NCBI GenBank assembly: GCA_044371425.1
Contig: JBILTR010000005.1
Coordinates: forward strand, 62,001-126,000
DNA: 64,000 bases
Reading direction: 5' to 3'
Source: JBEISR01 sp044371425
Lineage (GTDB): Bacteria; Planctomycetota; Planctomycetia; Pirellulales; Pirellulaceae
The notes under the pieces were generated by a model. That model made no database searches. It was not told the DNA's origin and saw only the letters and a list, made by a program, of their open reading frames with translations. The translations under genes were made by a program, and so were the position numbers. Below are positions 9,103-18,140 of this stretch, one piece after another (the stretch's first letter is position 1; every line of letters begins with the position of its first letter).

Positions 9103-10569
9103 ATGGAACAGGCAGGGACAGGGGAGAAAACCAGGCGTGGTTTCCTCGGCGATTTTGCCACGGGACTTCAGGGGATGGCGCTGGCCGGGTTGCTGGAGCC
9201 GGGGGTGCTCCGAGCGGAAAGGACACCGATTCGACCGAAGATCGATCCCCAGCGACCCTATGCCCCCAGGTCGACGCATCATGACCCGAAAGCAAAGCAG
9301 GTGCTGATGATCTTCTGTTCGGGTGCTCTCAGCCATGTCGATTCCTTCGACTACAAGCCGGAGCTGGAGCGGCTGCATGATACGCCGATGCCGGATAGCG
9401 CGGGACTGGTGACATTTCAAGGAGAGAACGGCAATCTGACCCAGCCTCTTTGGAAGTTTCATCCACGCGGCCAGTCGGGCAAGATGACCAGCGACCTGTT
9501 GCCACGCATCGGTGCGCTCGCCGATGACTTCTGCTTCCTGCATGGGATGACCGCCAAAAGCAATACCCATGGGCCGGCGGAGAACCAGATGAGCACCGGG
9601 TTCACTCTGGATGGATTCCCAGGGATGGGGTGCTGGGTCACCTACGCGCTGGGTTCGGAGTGCGAGGACCTTCCAGCGTTCGTGGCGATTCCGGATCCGC
9701 GAGGTGTCCCTCAGGTGGGCTCCAATCATTGGAACTCGGCTTTTCTTCCTGCTGCCTTCCAGGGAACGCCGTTCAGCGCCTCACGCCCCATTCCGCATTT
9801 GGCGCGCCCTGAATCGCTGGGCGAGGAAGCCGATCGAGCGACGCGGGCCTTCCTGAAAGGGCTCAATGAACGGCACCTGGAGCAGCGATCGGGGCGATCG
9901 GATCTGGCAGCCCGAATCGCCAGCTATGAGATGGCGGCGAGGATGCAACTGGCCGCTGCCCAGGTGGAACGATGGCAGGATGAACCTGCATATCTGCTCG
10001 AAGAGTATGGGGCACTCGACGCTCAATCTCCCAACAAAGCCGGATTCGCCCGGAATTGCCTGATGGCTAGGCGGTTGCTGGAGCGAGGGGTGCGCTTTGT
10101 GCAGTTGTTCAACGGTTCCTATGCCATGGGAGAAGGGGTGGGCAACTGGGATGGACACAAGACGCTGCGCGAACAGTACTCGGTGCATCGGGAAATTCTG
10201 GATCAACCCTGCGCGGCGCTGCTGGCCGATCTGAAGCGACGGGGGATGCTGGAGCAAACGACGGTGGCTTTCGTGACCGAGTTCGGAAGGATGCCGACCT
10301 TTCAGAAAGGGGCCAATGGCCGCGATCACAACCCCGCTGGATTCACCGTTTTTCTGGCGGGCGCCGGAGTCCGCAAAGGCCACTCCCATGGAGCCACCGA
10401 TCCCTTTGGCTACAAAGCGATCGAAGATGTCACGACGATCTACGATCTGCACGCGACGATCCTGCATCTCCTGGGACTGGATCATCAGAGGCTGTCGTTC
10501 TATCACAATGGGATCGAGCGACGGTTGACGGACGTGCATGGGCATGTCATCGACCAGGTGCTCGCCTGA
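9103..10569 (+). CDS. DUF1501 exported protein
   Basis: Member of the DUF1501 family, which shares the alkaline-phosphatase/sulfatase core and is abundant in planctomycetes, usually beside DUF1553/DUF1549 proteins. Residues 10-40 contain a twin-arginine-like signal (RRGFLGDFATG followed by a hydrophobic stretch). Family landmarks are FCSGALSHVDSFDYKP, HGMTAKSNTHGPAENQMSTG, the NCLMARRLLERGVRFVQLFNG stretch (seen in parts) and FVTEFGRMP with GRDHNP. The ATG at 9103 has GAGGA 8 bases upstream; a GTG at 9088 is an alternative. Function is unknown; export through Tat is inferred. Confidence 0.9.
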   Translation: MEQAGTGEKTRRGFLGDFATGLQGMALAGLLEPGVLRAERTPIRPKIDPQRPYAPRSTHHDPKAKQVLMIFCSGALSHVDSFDYKPELERLHDTPMPDSAGLVTFQGENGNLTQPLWKFHPRGQSGKMTSDLLPRIGALADDFCFLHGMTAKSNTHGPAENQMSTGFTLDGFPGMGCWVTYALGSECEDLPAFVAIPDPRGVPQVGSNHWNSAFLPAAFQGTPFSASRPIPHLARPESLGEEADRATRAFLKGLNERHLEQRSGRSDLAARIASYEMAARMQLAAAQVERWQDEPAYLLEEYGALDAQSPNKAGFARNCLMARRLLERGVRFVQLFNGSYAMGEGVGNWDGHKTLREQYSVHREILDQPCAALLADLKRRGMLEQTTVAFVTEFGRMPTFQKGANGRDHNPAGFTVFLAGAGVRKGHSHGATDPFGYKAIEDVTTIYDLHATILHLLGLDHQRLSFYHNGIERRLTDVHGHVIDQVLA

Positions 10570-10584
10570 TCGGAAGATCATGGC

Positions 10585-11544
10585 TCAGCGAAAGATATTC
10601 TCCATCCCGCGATAGCTGACTTCGGGGACGGTGGGCGACGGAGGCGCCGAGGTGGGGACGACCGCGGCGCCCGGCCCTAGAGCAGGCAAGCGGGCTAGAT
10701 CGATCGCCGTGTAGCCGCGCGCGTCGGGCATCGTCCATCGCTGGGGATCATTCCCCTCGATGTTGTTGATCGCGTAATAACCGACTTCCATCTGCAGCGC
10801 CAGAGGTTCGGAGCCCTCGGGGGTCAGTTGCAGTTCGACGCGATGCGGAAGGGAGTACTGCACCGACTCGTAGAGTTGATGCTGGCTGAGCGTCGCCGAT
10901 GCGATCAAACGACCGGTGGGATCCCGCAGAAAGATCTGCTTCGGATAGCCATACTTGGGATCGATCACCAAACTTCGCAGGCCAGGTCCGGTCGCCATCG
11001 GAACGCGCGTGTGCACTTCCAGGGCATCGTCGGCGCGCTGCTGCATCGGAGCGGCCAAGGAGTTCGGATCCAACGACACAATGCCTAGTGCTTCCACCAT
11101 CCAAAGCGGCGAGACGGGGAGGAGCGGTTTGGATGGGAGCGATTCAAATTGATCGTGTCGGGCAAAGAGCAGCGTGGGAGAGGGGCCGTGGCGCGTCGCC
11201 ATCCAAAAGACTTCCTGATTGCTGCCCAGATCGAAATCGGTTCCGGTGATCCGGTTGAGCCCCCCTTGGAGGCGAAAGCCTCGGGGTCGCTGCCAGACCA
11301 TGGAAGCGGAGAGTCCAGGGAGGCCAGGAAGTCGCACGGAAACGGCATTCGACTGAAGCTGCTCGATCCGCTGCGAGCGGCCCAGTACCTCCGCCACCTG
11401 CTCGATCGTCGGCGTCGTCTCAAAGAGCATGGGGGGCTGAAATTCAGCGATCGGCTGGCGGCGCGCGCAGGTGGCGCCCGAGCTGGTGGTGAGGATGCTG
11501 GCGATCAGTAGGAGGCAGGACCAGTGGAAGTTGTTGGAAGTCAT
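10585..11544 (-). CDS. Exported protein of unknown function
   Basis: 319-residue protein, not assigned to a named family. Residues 1-25 form a signal sequence with a hydrophobic LLLIASIL core and a cysteine at about 26; the residues before it (GAT-C) are a poor lipobox, so lipid attachment is uncertain. The rest is beta-rich and resembles planctomycete proteins that look like outer-membrane lipoprotein carriers, but I see no firm motif. The start codon overlaps the stop of the upstream gene as ATGA, indicating translational coupling, so the two products probably act together. The C-terminus is proline/alanine-rich. The gene is convergent with the DUF1501 gene 15 bp away. Confidence 0.7.
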   Translation of the reverse strand: MTSNNFHWSCLLLIASILTTSSGATCARRQPIAEFQPPMLFETTPTIEQVAEVLGRSQRIEQLQSNAVSVRLPGLPGLSASMVWQRPRGFRLQGGLNRITGTDFDLGSNQEVFWMATRHGPSPTLLFARHDQFESLPSKPLLPVSPLWMVEALGIVSLDPNSLAAPMQQRADDALEVHTRVPMATGPGLRSLVIDPKYGYPKQIFLRDPTGRLIASATLSQHQLYESVQYSLPHRVELQLTPEGSEPLALQMEVGYYAINNIEGNDPQRWTMPDARGYTAIDLARLPALGPGAAVVPTSAPPSPTVPEVSYRGMENIFR

Positions 11545-12083
11545 CGAATGCTCCCCTGTTCTGGATCGCCTGGGGAAGAGGACGAGACGTCGGACATCGC
11601 ATCGACATCGCGGAAGAGCATCGACTGGAGTCCTTCTTGTAGAGCATCGATCGCGTCGTTGGATTCCGGAGGGGCAGCCACCACAAAGCTGCGGCCGTCC
11701 GCAGGGCAATGCAGATGCATGGTGGCATCGGGATCAGATGCCGCTGAGGAGTCCATCTGCAGAACTCGCCGCCGCCACAACAGCAACGCCAGAAGCGAGG
11801 CTAAAGCGGTTTGTTCGGGGGATTCAAGCAGCTCTTCAAGGCGATCGAGGAGGACGGAGTTGGGGGTTGGCTCGCGACGCGTCGCGATGGTCTTGGGCAT
11901 CTCACTTTGCCACCATCCAATGGCTCCCTCCGGAGGACCTTGCCAGTGGGAGTGGCCGACATCGACGCGCACCAGCTGATCGCCTTGCTGCACGACCGCC
12001 GAGTAGTAAGGGGCTCCAGGAGCCAGGGGTTGACCCGACAGGGCACAGCGGCGAGTGCAGCGTTGCAGCTGGTAGTCAAGCAT
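11541..12083 (-). CDS. Conserved hypothetical protein with N-terminal CxxxC motif
   Basis: 180-residue cytoplasmic protein without signal or membrane segment. The first 20 residues carry CTRRCALSG, resembling half of a zinc-ribbon or a treble-clef knuckle, followed by a WQGPPEGAIGWWQSEMP block. This N-terminal pattern is one I associate with planctomycete hypothetical proteins. A middle region is leucine-rich and the C-terminus is acidic and serine-rich. Its stop codon overlaps the start of the next gene (ATGA), an arrangement of translational coupling. No function can be given. Confidence 0.72.
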   Translation of the reverse strand: MLDYQLQRCTRRCALSGQPLAPGAPYYSAVVQQGDQLVRVDVGHSHWQGPPEGAIGWWQSEMPKTIATRREPTPNSVLLDRLEELLESPEQTALASLLALLLWRRRVLQMDSSAASDPDATMHLHCPADGRSFVVAAPPESNDAIDALQEGLQSMLFRDVDAMSDVSSSSPGDPEQGSIR

Positions 12084-12280
12084 GGGAGCTTCTCGGGCAT
12101 CGGGCGACTGCTTGGCATCGGGTGACTACTGAGGAGGGAACTCCTGACCCAAGCCAGAGACATCGAAGCAGTAAATAGAAGATTGGCCCGATCGCAACAA
12201 GAACAGAAAACGGAAACAGCTTGTCCCGGACATCTTGCTTGGTGGTGACTTCTTCCCGGCCCAGACGGCGATTCCAAGTG

Positions 12281-12531
12281 CTAGCAAACAAAAAGTGCCA
12301 CCCACCGATTGGCGTTTTTGGATAGCTAGCAATCGGAAGGTGCCACCCACCGATTGGTTTTTTTAGAAAGCTAGCCATGTGTCAGGTGGGGTCAGCAAGA
12401 TGGTGGCGTCTGCCTGGCGCAGAAGGCGATGCCAAAAGCTAGCAAACAAAAAGTGCCACCCACCGAATGGCGTTTTTGGAAAGCTAGCAATCGGAAGGTG
12501 CCACCCACCGATTGGTTTTTTTGGAATAGCA
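12281..12531. repeat. Four 45-bp repeat units in two tandem pairs
   Basis: Units start at 12281, 12326, 12439 and 12484. Within each pair the spacing is exactly 45 bp. Each unit begins CTAGCAA, contains GTGCCACCCACCGATTGG and ends in a T-run then GA-AG. The two pairs are separated by a 68-bp segment that starts with another CTAGC at 12371. On the minus strand an open frame (12076-12378) reads this as repeated PIGGWH peptides, which I regard as incidental. The whole 12084-12756 stretch otherwise shows no convincing gene. Confidence 0.9.
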
Positions 12532-12756
12532 TCATTTGGATGGTTGAGGGGATCGGCGAAGAGAAGCCCGGGAGCGGGCAGTGTGGCACGACTTCCGATT
12601 TCTGGCGGCGGTTCCGCTGCTTAGGACGATGCAGTTTTGGCCGCTTGCCCCTTTTGAAAAAAGAGGCTCCAGGGTAGCCTGATATTTTTGACAAGTGACT
12701 TGGGCAATCCGGTCCGATCCCTGTCGCCACCCCGCCTTGGAGGTCCTTCGATCTTG

Positions 12757-13149
12757 ATGCTCCGATCCCCCATCGCTCCGATTGCCGAGGGAGTCCCCCA
12801 CGCGGCCTGGCAGGTTTTTCCGATTCCCTCCGTGGCAGCCCGTTCTAGTCGGACGTCTCCTCCCCTGCGAGCCAGTTGGGATGACGAGGACGAAGAGGAA
12901 GAGGAGGTTGACGACGACGTGGAGGGCGGCGACGAAACCCCAGCCCCTCGCCGCAGTCCGGCCCCCGAAACCGAACACGACCCCTTCGAAGACTTCGACG
13001 AAGATGATTTCGACGATGACTTCGATGACGATTTTGAGGACGAGCTGGAGGAGGAATACGAGATCGAACCGGCTGACGACGGCATGCTGGAAGCGCCCGT
13101 CGACGACGATATCGACCTGGACGATCCAGACGCCATCGTCGACGAATAA
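12757..13149 (+). CDS. Small, extremely acidic protein upstream of ileS
   Basis: About 130 residues from the ATG at 12757 (an upstream in-frame ATG lies at 12688). The C-terminal two thirds are almost continuous D/E with interspersed F, for example DFDEDDFDDDF. The predicted protein is disordered, with a very low isoelectric point. It has no signal peptide. It sits 57 bp upstream of ileS on the same strand and may share its transcript. The regular codon choice (GAC and GAT mixed with GAG and GAA) argues for selected protein rather than a simple nucleotide repeat. Possible roles such as metal or cation buffering or binding a basic partner are speculation. Confidence 0.55.
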   Translation: MLRSPIAPIAEGVPHAAWQVFPIPSVAARSSRTSPPLRASWDDEDEEEEEVDDDVEGGDETPAPRRSPAPETEHDPFEDFDEDDFDDDFDDDFEDELEEEYEIEPADDGMLEAPVDDDIDLDDPDAIVDE

Positions 13150-13206
13150 TCGACGGCGTTCGGACCAAGTTTCCTTCTCCACCATTTGTCACCGGATCGA
13201 TCCCTC

Positions 13207-16200
13207 ATGTTCCAAGCGGTGAAGACCGATGTTTCTCTGCCGGACCTCGAGCAGCGGGTGCTTGAATTTTGGAAACGGGAGAGGATTTACGAAACATCCC
13301 AGGAGCAGCGACAGGGTGCTCCTCCGTTCATTTTCTTCGAAGGTCCACCCACCGCCAACGGCATGCCGCATCCCGGCCACTGCCTGACGCGCGCCATCAA
13401 GGATCTCTTCCCCCGCTACCGCACCATGCGTGGGTATCGATGCCTGCGCAAAGCCGGTTGGGACACCCATGGCCTCCCCGTAGAAGTGGAAGTCTGCAAG
13501 GAACTGGGGATCCACGGCAAGGAGGAAATCGAGTCGTACGGAGTGGAACCGTTCATTCAGAAGTGCCAGCAGAGCGTCTGGCGCTACATGCAGGAATGGG
13601 AGAAGCTGACCGAGCGGATCGGCTTTTGGATCAACCTCGATGAAGCCTACGTCACCTACCACCAGTCGTATGTCGAAAGCGTCTGGTGGTCGCTCCAGCA
13701 ACTCTTCCAGCGAGGACTGCTTTATCGGGGCCACAAGATCGTCTGGTGGTGGGCGCAGGGTGGGACCGCGCTAAGCAGCGGGGAGGTTGGTCAGGGATAT
13801 CGTCAGGTCGCCGACCCCAGCGTGTTTGTCCGCTTTCCGTTGGTCGATCAGCCCGACACTTCCTTGCTGGTGTGGACCACCACCCCCTGGACGCTTCCCA
13901 GCAATCAGTTCGCCGCTGTCCATCCCCAGCTCACCTATGCCACCTGCGAGGTCGAAGGAGTCGCTGGGAAGCTGGTGGTCGCCGAGGGGTTGGTGGAGTC
14001 GCTGGCGGAGAAGACCAAGAAAACTTGGACGATCGTCGAGCGGCATTCGGGAAGCCACTGGGTAGGACGGCGCTACCAACCTCCCTTTCCTGAACTTTAT
14101 TACCAAAAGCTGGCGTCGGCCGTCGGTACCACACGCGATGGAAAGACCGAATCGGTCGCTTGGCGCGTCGTCCCCGCCGATTTCGTCACCATCGATTCAG
14201 GGACTGGTCTGGTTCATTTGGCCCCAGCATTCGGCGAAGTCGACTACGAGGTGCTGATCGCCGAGCAGGAGCGATTTTGTCCGGGGGAAGGGCCGCAACT
14301 GATCTGTGCAGTCGGCCCCGATGGCAAGTTCACTCTTGAAGCCCCCGACTACCAGGGGCTGTGGGTGAAGGATGCCGATAAACAGATCACCCGACGCCTG
14401 AAGGAAGATGGCACCCTCCTGCTGCTCGATCAGTACCTCCATGACTACCCCTTCTGCTGGCGAGCCGAGTCGGATCCGCTGATCCAGTATCCGCGCGAAA
14501 GTTGGTTCATCCGAACCACCGCATTCCGCGAGGCGATGCTGGAGAACAACCGCAACATCGCGTGGCACCCCGAACATATCCGCGATGGTCGCTTCGGCAA
14601 CTTCCTAGAATCGAATGTCGACTGGGCGCTCTCCCGGGAACGGTATTGGGGGACCCCTCTGCCGATCTGGGTCTGCGACAAGACCGGCCAGATGGAAGCG
14701 ATCGGCAGCTACGACGAACTGTTGGCTAAGCCAGGGTGCCAAGGCCAGGAAGTTTGGCTGGAAGCCAAGGCGAAACAGCCGCACCTAGTGGAGGATCTGA
14801 AGGTCCACAAACCCTACATCGACGCCATCCACTACGACTCCCCGTTCGCATCAGGAGCCCGCATGCGGCGCGTGCCGGAAGTGATCGACTGCTGGTACGA
14901 TAGCGGCGCGATGCCCTTCGCGCAGTGGGGGTATCCCCATCGCGGCCGCGACTCTTTCACCGATCAGTTCCCCGCCGACTTCATCAGTGAAGCAATCGAT
15001 CAGACGCGTGGCTGGTTCTACAGCCAACTGGCCATCAGCACGATGCTCTTCGGCAAGCAGGATGGGGAAAAAACCTCCACCGGAAATCATCCCTACCCAC
15101 ATCCCTTCAAAAACTGCATCGTCTTGGGGCTGATGCTAGCCGAGTGGTACGAAAGCAAGGATGGCAAACAACGCTTCCTCACCGAAGAGGAAGCTCGCGC
15201 CGCCTGCGGCAAGGACTTTGTCGCCAAGACCGGCAAAATGTCGAAGAGTCTCCGCAACTACCGTAGCCCCAACGAGATTTTTGATCGCTATGGCGCCGAC
15301 GCGCTGCGGTGGTACTTCTTCGCCAATCAGCCCCCCTGGAATTCGATCCTCTACAGCGAACGGTCGATCCGCGACAGCATCCCCGAGTTCCTGATGCGGC
15401 TCTGGAATGTCTTCAGCTTTTTCACCATCTATGCCGAGATCGACCGTTTCGATGCCTCCCGGCCCAGGAGAGCTCCCGATCAGCGATCGGAGCTGGATCG
15501 CTGGATGCTGGGAGAATTAGCGCTGGCCAATCAGCGCTGCATCGAATCGATGGACCAATTCGACAACTACACCGCCTGCCAGGCGCTGACCGACTTGGTG
15601 GAGAACCTGAGCAACTGGTATGTGCGCCGCAGTCGCAGCCGGTACTGGTCGGACGATCATCAGTCGCCCGATAAATGGGACGCCTACTGGACGCTGGCCG
15701 AATGCCTGACCACCATCTCCCAGTTGATCGCTCCCTTCACCCCTTTCCTAGCAGAAACACTCTGGCAGGCGATGCAAAAGGGACTCTCCTTGAATGGGCC
15801 GCAAAGCGTTCACCTAAGCGATTACCCGACGCCCGATCCCAGTCGGATCGATCCGCAGCTGAGCCAGCGGATGCGGTTGCTTAGGGAAATTGCTTCCCTG
15901 GGACGATCGGCGCGCATGGACGCCAAGCTAAAGGTGCGGCAGCCTTTGTCGCGCGTCGAAGTCACGCTGGCCGATGCCACCCATCGAGCTTGGTTGGAAA
16001 CCCACGATGAAATCCTTCGCGAGGAACTCAACGTCAAAGCGATCGATTACGCCTCGGGAGCCAGCCCCTACATCGAATACCAGATCCAGCCGAATTTCCG
16101 AAAGCTGGGTCCCAAAATCGGCTCCCAGTTGCCGAAACTCAAGTCAACGCTCGCGTCGCTAGAAGGAGGCAGCGTGCTGCGCGAAATGAACCAGCACGGC

Positions 16201-16605
16201 ACCTACCGAATGACGCTGGGTGATCAAACGATCGAACTGGATGCCGATGACCTGCAAGTGCGGCTGAAAGCCCGCGACGGCTGGGCCGCCGCTCAGGGCA
16301 AGCAGTGCGTCGTCGTTCTGGCAACAGAAATCACCGATACCCTGCGACAGGAGGGGATCGTCAAGGATGCGATCCGCGCGATTCAGGAACTGCGCAAAAA
16401 GAGTCAATGCCGGTTCACCGACCGAATCGTCCTCCAGATCGCCGCTCCAGATGAAGTCCGTCAGGCGATGGATCTCCACCAAGAGCTATGGATGGGAGAG
16501 ACGCTGACGAAGAAGGTGGAGTGGGTCGAACCAGCCGATCACCTGCAGGCGATCGACGTCGGTGACCACCAAGCCGCGATCGCTCTGAGAACGATCGAGT
16601 CGTAA
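13207..16605 (+). CDS. ileS: Isoleucyl-tRNA synthetase
   Basis: Charges tRNA-Ile with isoleucine in the cytoplasm. The class-I signature HIGH appears as HPGH (about residues 55-58, in GMPHPGHCL) and the second signature KMSKS at about 677-681. A CP1 editing domain lies between them, with GWDTHGLPVE before it and WTTTPWTLPSN in it. The length of 1132 residues and the PPTANGMPHPGH form resemble the eukaryote-like, type-2 IleS lineage rather than the shorter type-1 enzymes; in other bacteria type-2 enzymes are associated with low mupirocin sensitivity. The ATG at 13207 is preferred over a TTG at 13186. Confidence 0.96.
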   Translation: MFQAVKTDVSLPDLEQRVLEFWKRERIYETSQEQRQGAPPFIFFEGPPTANGMPHPGHCLTRAIKDLFPRYRTMRGYRCLRKAGWDTHGLPVEVEVCKELGIHGKEEIESYGVEPFIQKCQQSVWRYMQEWEKLTERIGFWINLDEAYVTYHQSYVESVWWSLQQLFQRGLLYRGHKIVWWWAQGGTALSSGEVGQGYRQVADPSVFVRFPLVDQPDTSLLVWTTTPWTLPSNQFAAVHPQLTYATCEVEGVAGKLVVAEGLVESLAEKTKKTWTIVERHSGSHWVGRRYQPPFPELYYQKLASAVGTTRDGKTESVAWRVVPADFVTIDSGTGLVHLAPAFGEVDYEVLIAEQERFCPGEGPQLICAVGPDGKFTLEAPDYQGLWVKDADKQITRRLKEDGTLLLLDQYLHDYPFCWRAESDPLIQYPRESWFIRTTAFREAMLENNRNIAWHPEHIRDGRFGNFLESNVDWALSRERYWGTPLPIWVCDKTGQMEAIGSYDELLAKPGCQGQEVWLEAKAKQPHLVEDLKVHKPYIDAIHYDSPFASGARMRRVPEVIDCWYDSGAMPFAQWGYPHRGRDSFTDQFPADFISEAIDQTRGWFYSQLAISTMLFGKQDGEKTSTGNHPYPHPFKNCIVLGLMLAEWYESKDGKQRFLTEEEARAACGKDFVAKTGKMSKSLRNYRSPNEIFDRYGADALRWYFFANQPPWNSILYSERSIRDSIPEFLMRLWNVFSFFTIYAEIDRFDASRPRRAPDQRSELDRWMLGELALANQRCIESMDQFDNYTACQALTDLVENLSNWYVRRSRSRYWSDDHQSPDKWDAYWTLAECLTTISQLIAPFTPFLAETLWQAMQKGLSLNGPQSVHLSDYPTPDPSRIDPQLSQRMRLLREIASLGRSARMDAKLKVRQPLSRVEVTLADATHRAWLETHDEILREELNVKAIDYASGASPYIEYQIQPNFRKLGPKIGSQLPKLKSTLASLEGGSVLREMNQHGTYRMTLGDQTIELDADDLQVRLKARDGWAAAQGKQCVVVLATEITDTLRQEGIVKDAIRAIQELRKKSQCRFTDRIVLQIAAPDEVRQAMDLHQELWMGETLTKKVEWVEPADHLQAIDVGDHQAAIALRTIES

Positions 16606-16685
16606 TCCAGAAGCAACGCCGAAGTCGCCGTCTACCGCCATCGGCGGCTCGGCTCACGTGCACTCGTCTGTTCCATCCGTCCTCG

Positions 16686-17348
16686 CTACGCAAGGCGATC
16701 GCGGCAATCGTCGATGACGCAGCTGCCGTCAGAACGCCAGTGCACCTCCCGGAATGGATCGAGGCCCCAGAAGCGGATTGGGCGTATCTTCTCCGGCCAC
16801 GGCTCCCGCCCCGGCAGTTGAAACTCTTGTCGCAAATAGTCGGTCAAGTCGAACCCATAGGGGATGATGTCTGTCTGGTGGACGGAGAAGACTGGATTGC
16901 CGGGCAGGTGCGGTTCGTCCGGCATCATGCGGTGGCTGAAGAGCGGAATCAACCTCGGTGCAGTGCTCAGTAGCGCCTCCACCCTGCGAATTGCTTCCGC
17001 CGATGAGGAGGGACGTGGCCCCCATCGCGGCAGCCAGAAGTCGTTGTGCTCGATGTCGAACAACACTCCTTGCTTCGGGGCATCCATCCAATCTCGGATG
17101 GTCCGTTCATCTCCTGCACGCCAGTCGGGGAATTGAGGTCCTTTCGGAAGGGCGGTCTGGAGGAATCCACGAAGGTCGGGTGGAAATCGAAATTGGTAGC
17201 GACTTTCGACAGAAGCGATCTCGGGATCGGTGAGCCCTTCATCGAACTCCAACCTGTGGACTAGAGATTCTTCGGTGATCCAACCGAACTGGTATGTGCA
17301 CCCTCGAAGTTCTTTGATCAGATCGTTCCAGCTACGGTTTACTGCCAT
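16686..17348 (-). CDS. SMI1/KNR4 (SUKH) family protein
   Basis: 220-residue protein of the SUKH superfamily. The characteristic early segment is LTDPEIASVESRYQFRF followed by PPDLRGFLQTALPKG and FPDWR. Later a W-rich region and VFSVHQTDIIPYG fit the C-terminal part of family members annotated SMI1/KNR4. SUKH proteins are often immunity proteins for nuclease toxins, but stand-alone chromosomal copies of unknown role are common. No toxin gene is adjacent. Neighbouring DUF1801 gene is on the same strand. Confidence 0.75.
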   Translation of the reverse strand: MAVNRSWNDLIKELRGCTYQFGWITEESLVHRLEFDEGLTDPEIASVESRYQFRFPPDLRGFLQTALPKGPQFPDWRAGDERTIRDWMDAPKQGVLFDIEHNDFWLPRWGPRPSSSAEAIRRVEALLSTAPRLIPLFSHRMMPDEPHLPGNPVFSVHQTDIIPYGFDLTDYLRQEFQLPGREPWPEKIRPIRFWGLDPFREVHWRSDGSCVIDDCRDRLA

Positions 17349-17445
17349 TAGATTCCTTTCGCAGTTTCGCGATGGAAGATCATCGAGCTGGACTTTCCTT
17401 CACAACCAAGGGGACTTCAAGACGGCGGTTTCGCGTGTCGCCATT

Positions 17446-17865
17446 TCATGGCTGCCAGCCAGGCAATTCCGATGCTTGCCGGATCCAGTCGCCCAGGATC
17501 GCTTCATCGAGCCTCGTGTCCTCGTAGATGTCGAGGTAGCGCACCTCTTTCTGTTTGGAGACGCCCGGGGGCATCGGCGTCAACTCGGCGCCGCGAAAAA
17601 AAGCCACCTTCACATACTTGGTGAAGCAGTGGTAGCTGAGGAAATAACCCTGTCCCTCCACACCATAGAAGGGCGAGTTCCATTTCACCGCTTTGCAAAC
17701 ATTGGGGATGGTTTTGCAGATGAGTCGGTCGAGCTGAAGGCCGACATCGCGTTTCCAGCCTGGCATCGCATCGATGTACGCGCTAACGGGTGCAGGACCA
17801 TCCCCTTTGGCGATCTGCGGATTGCCACCCGACAAAAGTACCACTTTGCTCGACTTCTTTGCCAC
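17446..17865 (-). CDS. DUF1801 (YdhG/YjbR-like) protein
   Basis: Small cytoplasmic protein of about 139 residues. The family pattern is visible: VSAYIDAMPGWKRDVGLQLDRLI, then KAVKWNSPFYGVEGQGYF and FTKYVKVAFFRGAEL. A GTG start at 17865 is chosen because GGAGG lies 7-8 bases upstream; an in-frame start at 17886 would put the ribosome binding site inside the gene. Biochemical function of DUF1801 is not established. Confidence 0.8.
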   Translation of the reverse strand: MAKKSSKVVLLSGGNPQIAKGDGPAPVSAYIDAMPGWKRDVGLQLDRLICKTIPNVCKAVKWNSPFYGVEGQGYFLSYHCFTKYVKVAFFRGAELTPMPPGVSKQKEVRYLDIYEDTRLDEAILGDWIRQASELPGWQP

Positions 17866-17960
17866 GCTGATCCCTCCGCCCACCACTCGTTACTCTTCCC
17901 TTCGGTCACGCCCCGGTGCAGATGACCTGTTCTTGGAGAATACCCTGATCTTGCCGAGTT

Positions 17961-18048
17961 GTCTCTCACGGAGTCACAGAGGCACGGAGAAGGAATGGAC
18001 CGAAAGTCTTCTCTTGCGTCTTTGTGCCTTTGCGCCTCTGTGAGAGCC
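17961..18048. repeat. Palindromic repeat, copy A
   Basis: Imperfect inverted repeat. The left arm has TCTCACGGAGTCACAGAGG and the right arm has GTGCCTTTGCGCCTCTGTGAGA, so the sequence can fold into a long hairpin around a variable centre. It belongs to the family also seen at 23531, 32148, 33841-34027 and 36773-37057. It lies in the 95-275 bp spacer between the DUF1801 gene and the helicase gene. Confidence 0.85.
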
Positions 18049-18140
18049 ACTCTGTGAGAGCATGAGTCTGGGTGACATCCGTTCGTGATGCCATTTCCGT
18101 TGCCTAAATCTTGGTGCAATAGGGCTCGAAGGACTCCTTC

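Noticed and set aside
12076..12378. A 100-codon minus-strand gene encoding repeated PIGGWH peptides
   Set aside because: The first third is translation of the 45-bp repeat. The distal part has a membrane-like stretch (KLFPFSVLVAIGPIFYLLL) and overlaps the next start, so a short real gene cannot be fully excluded, but no start codon with a ribosome binding site is seen.
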